A stretch of 64,000 nucleotides of DNA, taken from the NCBI RefSeq assembly GCF_030700245.1, contig NZ_JAUYZI010000015.1:57372-121371 (forward strand), read 5' to 3'. Source of the stretch: Methylobacterium amylolyticum (lineage in GTDB: Bacteria > Pseudomonadota > Alphaproteobacteria > Rhizobiales > Beijerinckiaceae). Positions 9,943-18,453 of this stretch are shown piece by piece. A model generated the notes under the pieces. That model saw only the letters and a list, made by a program, of their open reading frames with translations. It was not told where the DNA came from and made no database searches. Position numbers and translations under genes: made by a program. The stretch's first letter is position 1. Each line of letters begins with the position of its first letter.

Positions 9943-10569
9943 TCACGCCGCGTCGGGGATGGGGGAGGCGGGCATCGCCAGAAAGCCCGGCAGCGCCTCG
10001 ACCCGGCCGATCCAGGCCTGCACCGCCGGGTACGGGGCGAGGGAGACGCCGCCTTCGGGGGCGTGAGCGACGTACGAGTAGCACGCGATGTCGGCGAGCG
10101 TCGGGTGCGCGGCGGCCAGGAACGCCGTGGACGCGAGATGCGCGTCCATGAACGCGAGCACCCGCGCCGCCGCGGCGTGGACGCTCTCCCGATCGGCCTT
10201 CGCGCCGAACACGACCATCAGCCGGGCGAGCGCCGGACCGTGGCGCACCTCGCCCGCCGCCACCGACAGCCAGCGCTGCACCCGGGCGGCGGCCAGCGGC
10301 TCGCGCGGCATCCAGTCCGCGTCGGGGGCGTAGCGGGCGGCGAGGTAGACGAGGATGGCGTTGCTGTCGGGGATCACCGCCGCGCCGTCGGTCAGCACCG
10401 GGATCTGGCCGAGGGGGTTGAGCCGGCGGAAGTCCGGCGCGGCGCGGGCCTCGGCGCTCCCGACCTCGACGAAGCGGTAGGGCAGCCCGAGGAGCGACAG
10501 GAACAGCTCGGCCCGGTGCGAGTGCCCCGAGAGGCGCAGGCCGTAGAGGGTGATGTCGGGTGCGGTCAT
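9943..10569 (-). CDS. Glutathione S-transferase
   Basis: 208 residues with a thioredoxin-fold N-terminal domain (residues 1-80: ITLYGLRLSGHSHRAELFLS, then GQIPVLTDG with the cis-proline and the DSNAILVYLA motif that binds the glutathione gamma-glutamyl group) and an all-helical C-terminal domain with HPTLADIACYSYV. A serine in LSGHSHR is at the place of the catalytic Ser/Cys. It conjugates or reduces electrophiles with glutathione in the cytoplasm; the substrate cannot be told. It is the first gene of a two-gene operon with the PNPOx protein and is divergent from a LysR gene. Confidence 0.85.
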   Translation of the reverse strand: MTAPDITLYGLRLSGHSHRAELFLSLLGLPYRFVEVGSAEARAAPDFRRLNPLGQIPVLTDGAAVIPDSNAILVYLAARYAPDADWMPREPLAAARVQRWLSVAAGEVRHGPALARLMVVFGAKADRESVHAAAARVLAFMDAHLASTAFLAAAHPTLADIACYSYVAHAPEGGVSLAPYPAVQAWIGRVEALPGFLAMPASPIPDAA

Positions 10570-10635
10570 GGGCGGATCTCCGTGTCCGCCCGCACCATCG
10601 CCCTTGCGTCGCCGCGGGGGAATACGCCATCGTCG

Positions 10636-10654
10636 CGCTTCAGAATTTCAAGCG
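10636..10654. promoter_or_regulatory. LysR-box-like dyad between GST and LysR genes
   Basis: CGCTT-N9-AAGCG is an inverted repeat containing the T-N11-A spacing typical of LysR-type sites. It lies 15 bp before the LysR start codon and 67 bp before the GST start, where autoregulation and activation of the divergent pair would be expected. Assignment is by position and symmetry only. Confidence 0.45.
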
Positions 10655-10668
10655 GTGGAAGAAACGCG

Positions 10669-11586
10669 ATGGACCGGCTGGAGGAGCTGGCCTTCTTCGT
10701 GGCGATCGTCGACGCCGGCAGCCTGTCGGGCGGGGCGCGGCGGCTGCGCCGGTCGGCTGCGGCGGCGACGCGGGCGCTGGCCTCGCTGGAGGCGCGGGCG
10801 GGCAGCCGGCTGATCGAGCGGAGCACCCGCCGCCTCGCCCCGACACCGGCCGGGCTGGAGCTGGCCGAGCGTGCCCGGGACCTGCTCGCGGGCTACGCGG
10901 CCGCGCTGACGGGCGCGTCGGAGGGGGCGGTGCGCGGCCCGGTGCGGGTGACGGCCCCGGTGCTGTTCGGGCGCCGCCACGTGGCGCCGGTGGTCGCCGC
11001 CTTCCTGGCCGCCCATCCCGAGGCCCAGATCGAGCTGCTGCTCGCCGACCGCAACCTCGACCTCGTGGAGGAGGGGATCGACGTCGCCCTGCGCATCGGC
11101 CGCCTCGCCGAGTCCCGCCTCGTCGCCCAGCGGGTCGGGCAGGTGCGCCTCGTGACCGTGGCGAGCCCGGCCTACCTCGCCGCGCGCGGCGTCCCCGCCG
11201 CCCCGGCCGATCTCGCCCGCCACGACACGATCGTCGGGCCGATCCGCGCCGAGGGCCGGGAGTGGCGCTTCGGCGCCGCGCGGGTGCGGCTCGCGCCGCG
11301 GCTCACCGTCAACGAGGTCGAGGCGGCGCTGGTCGCGGCGCGGGCCGGGGCCGGCATCGCCCGGGTGCTGAGCTATCAGGTGGCCGACGATCTCGCCGCG
11401 GGCCGGCTGGTGCGCCTGCTCGCCGCCCACGAGCCGCCGCCGGTGCCGGTGCAGCTCGTCACCCCGGGCGCCGCCCTGCGACCGGCCCGGGTCGCCGCCT
11501 TCCTCGACCACGCCGCCGCGGCCCTGCGAAAACTTCCGGCGATCCACACCGATGGGCCGCCGGATGTCCGGCCGGACTCTTGCTGA
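10669..11586 (+). CDS. LysR-family transcriptional regulator
   Basis: 305 residues from ATG at 10669. The N-terminal winged helix is clear (MDRLEELAFFVAIVDAGSLS, then AATRALASLEARAGSRLIER). Residues 90-290 are a LysR substrate-binding domain with DVALRIGRLAESRLVAQRVG, the hallmark of the subfamily often found divergent from GST or oxidoreductase genes. It is divergent from the GST-PNPOx operon and probably regulates it in response to a small ligand. The stop overlaps the beginning of the next intergenic region but not the next gene, which has its own ribosome binding site. Confidence 0.87.
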   Translation: MDRLEELAFFVAIVDAGSLSGGARRLRRSAAAATRALASLEARAGSRLIERSTRRLAPTPAGLELAERARDLLAGYAAALTGASEGAVRGPVRVTAPVLFGRRHVAPVVAAFLAAHPEAQIELLLADRNLDLVEEGIDVALRIGRLAESRLVAQRVGQVRLVTVASPAYLAARGVPAAPADLARHDTIVGPIRAEGREWRFGAARVRLAPRLTVNEVEAALVAARAGAGIARVLSYQVADDLAAGRLVRLLAAHEPPPVPVQLVTPGAALRPARVAAFLDHAAAALRKLPAIHTDGPPDVRPDSC

Positions 11587-11644
11587 GGGCGTGCGCCCGG
11601 GCTCTCATCCCGATCCCGACGCCGCCCACCGGAGGTTCCGACCC

Positions 11645-12553
11645 GTGCGCCTGCTCCCCACCGTGTTCGCCGCCCTTCTCGCCGCCGCGTCAGCCCACGC
11701 GGCGGAGCCGACCGGCACCCTCAAGAAGATCGCCGACACCAACCGCATCGTGCTGGGCGTGCGCGACGCCTCGCCCCCGTTCAGCTACCTCGACGGCACC
11801 CAGAAGGTCGTGGGCTTCGCGGTCGACATCTGCCGGGTGATCGCCGACGCGGTGAAGCGCGAGCTGAACAAGCCGGGGCTGGAGGTGGCGATGGAGTTCG
11901 TGAACTCGTCCTCGCGCATCCCCCTGATGACCAACAACACCATCGACCTCGAATGCGGCACGACGACCAACAACGCCGAGCGGCAGAAGCAGGTCGCCTT
12001 CGCCAACACCCACTTCCTCACCGCGACCCGCTACGTGACGCGCAAGGATGCGGGGGTGAAGCGCCTTGAGGACCTGCGCGGCAAGGCGGTGGCGTCGGTG
12101 GCCGGCTCGACCAACATCCTGATGCTGATCAAGGCCAACACCGAGCGCAAGCTCGACATGACCGTGCTCGCCGCCAAGGACGTGGTGGAGGGCTTCCTGC
12201 TCGTCGAGACCGGCCGGGCCGCGGCCTTCGTGATGGACGACGTGCAGCTCGCCGTCCTCGTCGCCCAGTCCAAGGATCCCGCCGCCTACACGATCAGCAC
12301 CGAGACCCTGTCGAACCCGGAGCCCTACGGGATCATGCTGCGCAGGAACGACCCGGCGTTCAAGGCGCTGGTCGAGCGCACCACCGCCGACCTCTACCGC
12401 AGCCCGGAGATCATGACCCTGTACGACCGCTGGTTCCTGAAGCCGGTGCCGCCGCGGGGCCTGAACTACAACGTCCCGCTCTCCCCCGACCTGCGCTGGG
12501 CCTACGCCAACCCGACCGACAGCCCGGATCCGGCGGTCTATGCGGGTCACTGA
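11645..12553 (+). CDS. Periplasmic amino-acid ABC transporter binding protein (orphan)
   Basis: 302 residues from GTG at 11645, preceded by GGAGG at 11631-11635. A signal peptide is visible (LLPTVFAALLAAASAHAA). The mature protein is a cluster-3 solute-binding protein of the GltI/BztA kind: RIVLGVRDASPPFSYLDG, then DLECGTTTNNAERQKQVAF and a C-terminal hinge EPYGIMLRRNDPAF. Such proteins bind glutamate, aspartate or related amino acids for ABC uptake. No permease or ATPase gene is adjacent, so it either feeds a transporter encoded elsewhere or has a sensory role. Its nearest downstream gene, a CoA transferase, is 243 bp away and probably separately expressed. Confidence 0.85.
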   Translation: MRLLPTVFAALLAAASAHAAEPTGTLKKIADTNRIVLGVRDASPPFSYLDGTQKVVGFAVDICRVIADAVKRELNKPGLEVAMEFVNSSSRIPLMTNNTIDLECGTTTNNAERQKQVAFANTHFLTATRYVTRKDAGVKRLEDLRGKAVASVAGSTNILMLIKANTERKLDMTVLAAKDVVEGFLLVETGRAAAFVMDDVQLAVLVAQSKDPAAYTISTETLSNPEPYGIMLRRNDPAFKALVERTTADLYRSPEIMTLYDRWFLKPVPPRGLNYNVPLSPDLRWAYANPTDSPDPAVYAGH

Positions 12554-12566
12554 CGCGCCCGTCTCG

Positions 12567-12593
12567 GGCCCGCGCCGCGCCCCGCCGCGGGCC
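12567..12593 (+). terminator. Hairpin after the binding-protein gene
   Basis: GGCCCGCG and CGCGGGCC form an 8-bp perfect stem 14 bp after the stop codon. A second small dyad, GCGTTT-TC-AAACGC, follows at 12600-12613. There is no T-tract, so termination is only likely, not certain. Confidence 0.4.
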
Positions 12594-12796
12594 ACGGAAG
12601 CGTTTTCAAACGCAGCCCAAATATTGTTCGTTTGCCGGGTCCCCGCGCGGTCCCTACCATTCCCCTGCCTCGCCGGGCGCAATCGGGGCCGGGCGGGGCG
12701 GTCCGCGCCGCGTCGGGGGCCGCCGGAACGGCCCCGCGCCGCAGGTCCCGAGGCGCGAATCCGCCGGAACAGGCGGACGGCCGGAGGAGATGCAGC

Positions 12797-14761
12797 GTGC
12801 GGCAGAACAAGATCGTCACCGCCGACGAGGCGGTCGCGCTCATCCGGCCCGACGACGTGGTCACCACCACGGGCTTCGTCCAGAGCTGCATCCCGGAGGC
12901 GCTCCACGCCGCCCTGGAGCGGCGGTTCGTCGAGACCGGCAAGCCCGGGAACCTGACCCTGATCATGACCGCCGGGGCGGGCGACAGCAAAGGGCTGGGC
13001 ACCGGCCGCTTCCACCACGAGGGGATGCTCGGCCGCGTCATCGCCGCCAATTTCGGCCGGATGCCGAAGGTCGCCAAGGCGGCCCAGGAGAACCGGATCC
13101 GGGGCTACAACCTGCCCCAGGGGGTGATCTCCCAGCTCTACCGCGCCTGCGCCGCGGGCCAGCCCGGCCTGTTCACCAAGGTCGGGCTGCACACCTACGT
13201 CGATCCGCGCCACGGCGGGGGGCGGGTCAACACCCTGACCCAGGACGAGATCGTCAAGGTGGTCGAGGTCGACGGCGAGGAGTGGCTGTTCTACCGGGCC
13301 ACGAAGATCGACGTGGCGCTGATCCGCGGCACCTGCGCCGACCCGGCGGGCAACCTGTGCATGTCGAAGGAGGCGCTGACGCTGGACAACCTCGCCCAGG
13401 CCACCGCCGCCCGCAACAACGGCGGCATCGTCATCGCCCAGGTCGAGCGGGTGGTGGAGCAGGGCTCGATCAAGCCCAAGGACGTGCGGGTGCCGGGCAT
13501 CCTGGTCGACTGCGTCGTGGTGGCCGAACCCGAGCACCACCGGATGAACTACGGGGTGCAGCACGACCCCGCCCTCGCCGGCGAGGTCCGCATCCCCGTG
13601 GGCGGCCTGCGCAAGATGCCGCTCGACGCGCGCAAGGTCATCGCCCGGCGCGCCGCCTTCGAATTGCCGCCGAACGGCGTGGTCAACCTCGGCGTCGGGG
13701 CGCCGGAGGGCATCTCGGCGGTCGCCAACGAGGAGGGCGCCACCCCCTACATCACCCTGACGACGGAGGCGGGCGCGGTCGGCGGCGTGCTGGCCTCGGG
13801 GTCGAGCTTCGGCGCGGCGACCAACGCCGACTGCATCATCGACCAGAACCAGATGTTCGACTTCTACGACGGCGGCGGCCTCGACATGACCTGTCTCGGC
13901 ATGGCCGAGTGCGACGAGGCCGGCAATGTCAACACCAGCCGGTTCGGCGGCCGCCTCAACGGCTGCGGCGGCTTCATCAACATCTCGCAGAACGCCCGCA
14001 AGGTCGTGTTCGCCGGCACGTTCACCAGCGGCGGTCTGGAGACGCGGATCGAGGACGGCAAACTCCGCATCCTCAAGGAGGGCCGCGCGCGCAAGTTCAT
14101 GGCGGGGGTGGAGCAGAACACCTTCAGCGGCCCCTACGCCAAGGAGCGCCGCCAGCCGGTGCTCTACGTGACCGAGCGCTGCGTCTTCAACCTGACGCAG
14201 GCCGGCATGGAGCTGATCGAGGTGGCGCCCGGCATCGATATCGGCCGCGACATCCTCGCCCACATGGACTTCATGCCGGTGATCGAGAACCCGATCCTCA
14301 TGGACCGGCGGATCTTCGCCGACCAGCCGATGGAGCTCCTGGCCGACATCCTCAACCTCAACCTCCACGAGCGGGTGAGCTACGACAAGGAGCGCAACCT
14401 GCTGTTCGTGAACCTGGAGGGCTGGCAGGTCCGCTCGAAGGGCGACATCGACGCCCTGCGGCAGGTGCTGGAGACCGCCTGCCTCAAGGCCGGTCAGCGC
14501 GTGAACTCGATCGTCAACCACGACGGGTTCCGCATCGGCGAGAACCTGTACGACGACTACGCCGAGATGATCGAGTACATGAGCGCGTACCACTACCTGA
14601 CGAGCACCCGGTACGCGACCAGCGCCTTCCTGCGCCTGAAGATGCAGGAGGCGCTGAACCGGCGCGGGCTGGCCCCGCACATCTTCGAGCGCCGCTCCGA
14701 GGCGCACGCCTTCCTCGACGCCGCGATCCGGAGCGCCGAGACGCGCGCGGCGGCCGAGTGA
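12797..14761 (+). CDS. Family I CoA-transferase, propionate-CoA-transferase-like
   Basis: 654 residues from GTG at 12797 with GGAGGAGA directly upstream. The two fused halves of a family I acyl-CoA:carboxylate CoA-transferase are present. The catalytic glutamate is Glu324 in TTEAGAVGG, the position and context known for propionate CoA-transferase. The C-terminal extension (about 530-654) contains LNLNLHERVSYD and YDDYAEMIEYMSAYHYLT, usual in the YdiF/acetoacetyl-CoA-transferase-like long form. The enzyme would exchange CoA between short-chain acyl-CoAs and acetate or a similar acid, which fits a host with PHB and ethylmalonyl-CoA metabolism. There are no pathway genes beside it, so its physiological acid is not fixed. 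Confidence 0.85.
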   Translation: MRQNKIVTADEAVALIRPDDVVTTTGFVQSCIPEALHAALERRFVETGKPGNLTLIMTAGAGDSKGLGTGRFHHEGMLGRVIAANFGRMPKVAKAAQENRIRGYNLPQGVISQLYRACAAGQPGLFTKVGLHTYVDPRHGGGRVNTLTQDEIVKVVEVDGEEWLFYRATKIDVALIRGTCADPAGNLCMSKEALTLDNLAQATAARNNGGIVIAQVERVVEQGSIKPKDVRVPGILVDCVVVAEPEHHRMNYGVQHDPALAGEVRIPVGGLRKMPLDARKVIARRAAFELPPNGVVNLGVGAPEGISAVANEEGATPYITLTTEAGAVGGVLASGSSFGAATNADCIIDQNQMFDFYDGGGLDMTCLGMAECDEAGNVNTSRFGGRLNGCGGFINISQNARKVVFAGTFTSGGLETRIEDGKLRILKEGRARKFMAGVEQNTFSGPYAKERRQPVLYVTERCVFNLTQAGMELIEVAPGIDIGRDILAHMDFMPVIENPILMDRRIFADQPMELLADILNLNLHERVSYDKERNLLFVNLEGWQVRSKGDIDALRQVLETACLKAGQRVNSIVNHDGFRIGENLYDDYAEMIEYMSAYHYLTSTRYATSAFLRLKMQEALNRRGLAPHIFERRSEAHAFLDAAIRSAETRAAAE

Positions 14762-14828
14762 CGGGGCCCGGCGACAACCGGGCGGCCTCGTGACCGTTGG
14801 GGGGTTCGCGCGGGACGTGTGACGTGCG

Positions 14829-16085
14829 ATGCGCCGGGAGCGCATCCCGCCCGTCCGCCCCCTGAATCGCCCGATGCCCGCAGTCAAACCCGCGCCGGAC
14901 CCCGCGATCCGCCGGCTGATCGTCGTGCTCGCCTGCGCCGGCTTCGGCAGCACCGTCGCCCTGCGCTCGGCCGAGCCGCTGGTCGGCGTGCTCGCCCGCG
15001 ATCTCGCCAGCGACACCCACACCGTGGCGCTGCTCTCGACCGCCTTCGCGCTGCCCTACGCGCTGATCCAGCCGGTGCTGGGGCCCGTGGGCGACGCGCT
15101 GGGCAAGGAGCGGGTGATCGGCGCCTGCCTCGCGGTGCTGTGCGCGGCGCTGCTCCTGTGCGGCCTCGCCCCGAGCGTCGGGGCGCTGTTCGGATTGCGG
15201 ATGCTGGCCGGCGCCGCGGCCGGCGGCGTCATCCCGCTCGCCCTGGCGCTGCTCGGCGACCGGGTGCCGATGGCGGACCGTCAGGTGGCGATCGGCCGGT
15301 TCCTCGTGGCGGTGATCCTCGGCCAGCTCTCGGGCTCGACCTTCGCCGGGCTGATCGAGGGCGTCATCGGCTGGCGCGGGGTCTTCGCCGCCACCGGCGC
15401 GGTGGCCGGCCTCGCCTGCGCGGCGACGCTGGTCGGCTTCGACCGGACCGGCCGCGCCCCCGCCCGCCGTCCCGCCTTCGGACAGGCTGTCACGCGCTAC
15501 CGCGCCATCCTCGACAATCCCCGGGCGCGGGTGCTGTTCGCGGCCGTGTTCGTCGAGGGCATCTGCGTGTTCGGCGTCTTCCCGCACCTCGCACCGCTGA
15601 TCGAGGCCCGCGGCGAGGGCGGCGCCCGGGAGGCGGGGCTGGTCATCGCCGGCTTCGCGATCGGCGGCATCGCCTATTCCGGCCTCGTCGCCCTGCTGGT
15701 GCGGTTCCTCGGCTGGCCGCGGATGCTCGTGGTCGGCGGCACGCTGTGCGCGGCGGCCCTCCTCGTCGTCGGCCTCGCCGGCTCGTGGCAGGCGGATTGC
15801 GCCGCGCTGACCCTGATGGGGCTCGGCTTCTACATGCTGCACAACACCTACCAGACGCAGGTGACCGAGGTGGCGCCCGGCGCCCGCGCCTCCGCGGTGG
15901 CGCTGCACGCTTTCTCGTTCTTCTGCGGTCAGGCGCTCGGCGTGGTGGTGATCGGCCAGGCGCTGCTGGCGCTGGGGCAGTTCGGCGCGCTCGCGGCCTG
16001 CGCGGCGACGGTGCTCGCGCTCGGCATCGCCACCAGCCTGCTCCTCAACCGGCCGGTCAGCCCCGCCGCATCGCCAGCCCCTTGA
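14829..16085 (+). CDS. MFS transporter, 12 TM
   Basis: 418 residues from ATG at 14829; ATG at 14874 is equally possible because neither has a convincing ribosome binding site. Twelve hydrophobic segments are seen, starting at LIVVLACAGFGSTVALRS. The A-like motif GPVGDALGKERVIG lies in the first cytoplasmic loop and GGVIPLALALLGDRVP in the segment after. The pattern is that of the Bcr/arabinose-efflux-like drug:H+ antiporter group rather than a sugar importer. The 3' end overlaps the convergent FAD reductase gene by 29 bp, so transcription of the two may interfere. Confidence 0.8.
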   Translation: MRRERIPPVRPLNRPMPAVKPAPDPAIRRLIVVLACAGFGSTVALRSAEPLVGVLARDLASDTHTVALLSTAFALPYALIQPVLGPVGDALGKERVIGACLAVLCAALLLCGLAPSVGALFGLRMLAGAAAGGVIPLALALLGDRVPMADRQVAIGRFLVAVILGQLSGSTFAGLIEGVIGWRGVFAATGAVAGLACAATLVGFDRTGRAPARRPAFGQAVTRYRAILDNPRARVLFAAVFVEGICVFGVFPHLAPLIEARGEGGAREAGLVIAGFAIGGIAYSGLVALLVRFLGWPRMLVVGGTLCAAALLVVGLAGSWQADCAALTLMGLGFYMLHNTYQTQVTEVAPGARASAVALHAFSFFCGQALGVVVIGQALLALGQFGALAACAATVLALGIATSLLLNRPVSPAASPAP

Positions 16086-17295
16086 GGTCGAAGCCCGGAT
16101 CACCCGCCTGCTCGGGGGTGAGCGGCGGGCCGGACGCGAGCAGCCGCCGGGCGATCATGTGGTCGCCGGCCCGGTCGACCGACTCGACCGCGCTCAGCCG
16201 CCCGTCGCGGAACCGGAACACCGAGAAGGCGCTGCCATCGCCCCGCACCACCCGCGCGTCCTCGGGGGCGGAGAGCCCGGCGATCTGGAGCTTGTGCGGG
16301 CCCTGGTCGCTCCAGAACCACGGCAGTGCCCCGTAGGCGGCGGGCCGGCCGTTGAGCCGGGCGGCGAGGCAGCGGCCCTGGTCGATGGCGTTCTGCACCG
16401 ACTCGATCCGCACGTGCCCGTCGGGCGACAGGCCGCGGGCGAACGGGCTCGGGAAGCGGGCGCAGTCGCCGATCGCCGAGATCGCCGGGTCCGCGGTGGC
16501 GAGGAGGGCATCGACCCGGATCCCGTCGCCCACGGTCAGGCCGGCCGCCTCGGCCAGCTCCTGGTTTGGCAGCACGCCGATGCCGACGAGGACGAGATCC
16601 GCGGGGATCTCCCGGCCGTCCGCGAGGCCGAGGCCGACCGCGCGCCCGTCGCGGCCGAGGATCTCGGCGACGCCGGCCGCGAACAGGAAGCGCACCCCCA
16701 TCCCTTCCTGCGCGGCGCGGAAGAAGGCGGCGGTCTCCGGCGAGACGGCCCGGGCCATCGGCCGGTCGGCGGCCTCCACCACCGTCACCGCCACGCCGCG
16801 GGCGGCAGCCACCGCCGCGAATTCGAGGCCGATGAAGCCCGCCCCGACCACCGCGACCGCGCGCGCATCGGTCAGCGCGGCCTTGAGCGCGTCGGCGTCG
16901 GCGAGCCCGCGGAGCTGGCGCACGCCCGCGAGGTCGGCGCCGGGCACCGGCAGCGGCCGGTTGCGGGATCCGGTCGCGAGCGCGAGGTGATCGTAGGGCA
17001 GCGCCGTGCCGTCGCCGAGGTACAGGCGCCGCGCGTCCCGGTCGATCCCGACCGCGCGGATCTCCGGCCGGTGGGCGATGCCGTGCTCGGCGAAGAACGC
17101 GGGCGGGCGCAGGGCGAGGCCCTCCGCATCGGTCTTGCCGGCGAGGTAGGCCTTGGACAGCGGCGGGCGCTGGTAGGGCAGGGCGCCTTCGTCGCCGACC
17201 AGGGTCACTGGCCCGGGAAAGCCGCCCTCGCGCAGGGAGGCGGCGAGCTGGAACCCCGCCTGGCCGGCGCCGACGACGACGACGCCCGCGCTCAC
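16057..17295 (-). CDS. NAD(P)/FAD-dependent ferredoxin/rubredoxin-type reductase
   Basis: 412 residues from GTG at 17295. Two Rossmann motifs, VVVVGAGQAGFQLA near the N-terminus for FAD and AVVGAGFIGLEFAAVAAARG near residue 150 for NAD(P)H, are followed by ISAIGDCARFP and a C-terminal reductase domain (PWFWSDQGPHKLQIAG). This is the family of ferredoxin reductases serving Rieske oxygenases and cytochrome P450s. No oxygenase or ferredoxin gene is adjacent. Instead its GTG overlaps the TGA of the CbbR/QscR-like gene (GTGA), so it is translationally coupled to that regulator, which is unusual. Confidence 0.85.
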   Translation of the reverse strand: MSAGVVVVGAGQAGFQLAASLREGGFPGPVTLVGDEGALPYQRPPLSKAYLAGKTDAEGLALRPPAFFAEHGIAHRPEIRAVGIDRDARRLYLGDGTALPYDHLALATGSRNRPLPVPGADLAGVRQLRGLADADALKAALTDARAVAVVGAGFIGLEFAAVAAARGVAVTVVEAADRPMARAVSPETAAFFRAAQEGMGVRFLFAAGVAEILGRDGRAVGLGLADGREIPADLVLVGIGVLPNQELAEAAGLTVGDGIRVDALLATADPAISAIGDCARFPSPFARGLSPDGHVRIESVQNAIDQGRCLAARLNGRPAAYGALPWFWSDQGPHKLQIAGLSAPEDARVVRGDGSAFSVFRFRDGRLSAVESVDRAGDHMIARRLLASGPPLTPEQAGDPGFDLKGLAMRRG

Positions 17296-18251
17296 CGCTC
17301 GATCCTCGCGATCCGGGAGCCGGCGGCCGACCGGGCGATGTCGACGCCCGGCAGCACCCGCGCGCCCTCGCTCATCAGGTAGGTCCACACGGCGGAGGCC
17401 GCCGGCCCGAGCACCTTGTCGGCCCGGCGCACCGCGTACCAGTCGCGCCGGATCGGCAGGCCCTCCACGTCGAGGAGGGCGAGGCGGCCGTTCTCGATCT
17501 CCGCGGCGACCGCGTGGACCGAGAGCAGGGCGATGCCGAGACCGGCCATCACCCCCTGCTTGATCGTCTCGTTCGAGCCGGTGTCGATGTCGAGCGGGGC
17601 CCGCTTCACCAGCACGCCGCTCATGAACTCCTCGAACACGGTGCGGGTGCCCGAGCCCTCCTCGCGCATGAAGAACGGCTCGTCGGTGAGTTCCGAGCGG
17701 TCGATCCCGCGCCGGCCGGCGAGGCGGTGGTCGGGGGCGGCCACCAGCACCAGCGGGTGCGGCCCGAAGGTCTCGGCCTCGATCGGGAAGTCGCGGGGCG
17801 GGCGGCCCATCAGCGCGAAGTCGATCTCGTAGCTGCGCAGCGCCTCGACCGTCTGGCCGCGGTTGCGCACCGACAGGCTGATCTCGACGCCGGGATGCTT
17901 CTTCACGAAGCCGGCGATCACGTGGGGCGCGAAGTACTTGGCGGTGGAGACGACGCCGAGCGCCACGCGCCCGCCCCCGATGCCGCGCAGGGAGCGCAGC
18001 CGGTCGGTGCAGGTCTCGAGGATCGTGTTGATGCTGTCGATCGCCCAAAGCATCTCGCGGCCCGCGTCGGTGGGCTTGAGGCCCCCCGGCGTGCGGTCGA
18101 ACAGCAGCAGGCCCGCCTCCTCCTCCAACTGCCGGATGCGGGCGTAGAGGGCGGCGGAGGTGACGTTCAGTTCCTGCGCGGCGCGGGTCATGGTGCCGAG
18201 CCGGGCCACCGCCGCCACAGCCTGGAGCTGCTTGAGGGAGAGGTTGCGCAT
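17292..18251 (-). CDS. LysR regulator of the CbbR/QscR group
   Basis: 319 residues from ATG at 18251. The winged helix NLSLKQLQAVAAVARLGTMT and TSAALYARIRQLEEEAGLLL is followed by a ligand-binding domain with the CbbR-like stretch GGGRVALGVVSTAKYFAPHV. CbbR proteins activate Calvin-cycle operons; QscR, a CbbR homologue of Methylobacterium extorquens, activates serine-cycle genes and has been reported to respond to ribulose bisphosphate made by phosphoribulokinase. This gene is divergent from fbp-prk-rpe-cbbY, so it is the obvious regulator of that cluster. CbbR and QscR cannot be told apart by eye; the absence of RuBisCO in the window leaves QscR open. Confidence 0.85.
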   Translation of the reverse strand: MRNLSLKQLQAVAAVARLGTMTRAAQELNVTSAALYARIRQLEEEAGLLLFDRTPGGLKPTDAGREMLWAIDSINTILETCTDRLRSLRGIGGGRVALGVVSTAKYFAPHVIAGFVKKHPGVEISLSVRNRGQTVEALRSYEIDFALMGRPPRDFPIEAETFGPHPLVLVAAPDHRLAGRRGIDRSELTDEPFFMREEGSGTRTVFEEFMSGVLVKRAPLDIDTGSNETIKQGVMAGLGIALLSVHAVAAEIENGRLALLDVEGLPIRRDWYAVRRADKVLGPAASAVWTYLMSEGARVLPGVDIARSAAGSRIARIER

Positions 18252-18273
18252 GGGCCGCTTCTCGTTTCTTTCC

Positions 18274-18294
18274 GGCTCTGCCGCAAGAAGAGCC
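18274..18294. promoter_or_regulatory. Dyad in the cbbR-fbp intergenic region
   Basis: GGCTCT-N9-AGAGCC is a perfect inverted repeat 23 bp upstream of the regulator's start codon and 160 bp before fbp. Position and symmetry fit a LysR autoregulatory site. A TNA-N7-TNA CbbR core is not evident in it. Confidence 0.4.
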
Positions 18295-18453
18295 AGATGC
18301 ATCGCGGATCGGTCAAGCGCGCCGCGGCCGGGCTTTCGTGCGAGGCTCGGCTCAGGCTTCCTGTCGATCCGGGCCCGCGGGCGGCTATGCGGAGGGCGCG
18401 GGCGCCGCTACAGACCCGGCACGGATACGCAATCCAGAAGGAAGGACGGGACG

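Noticed and set aside
11690..15022. Minus-strand frame of 1110 codons across the binding protein and CoA transferase
   Set aside because: Shadow of two well-supported plus-strand genes; composition is low-complexity and no motif is seen.
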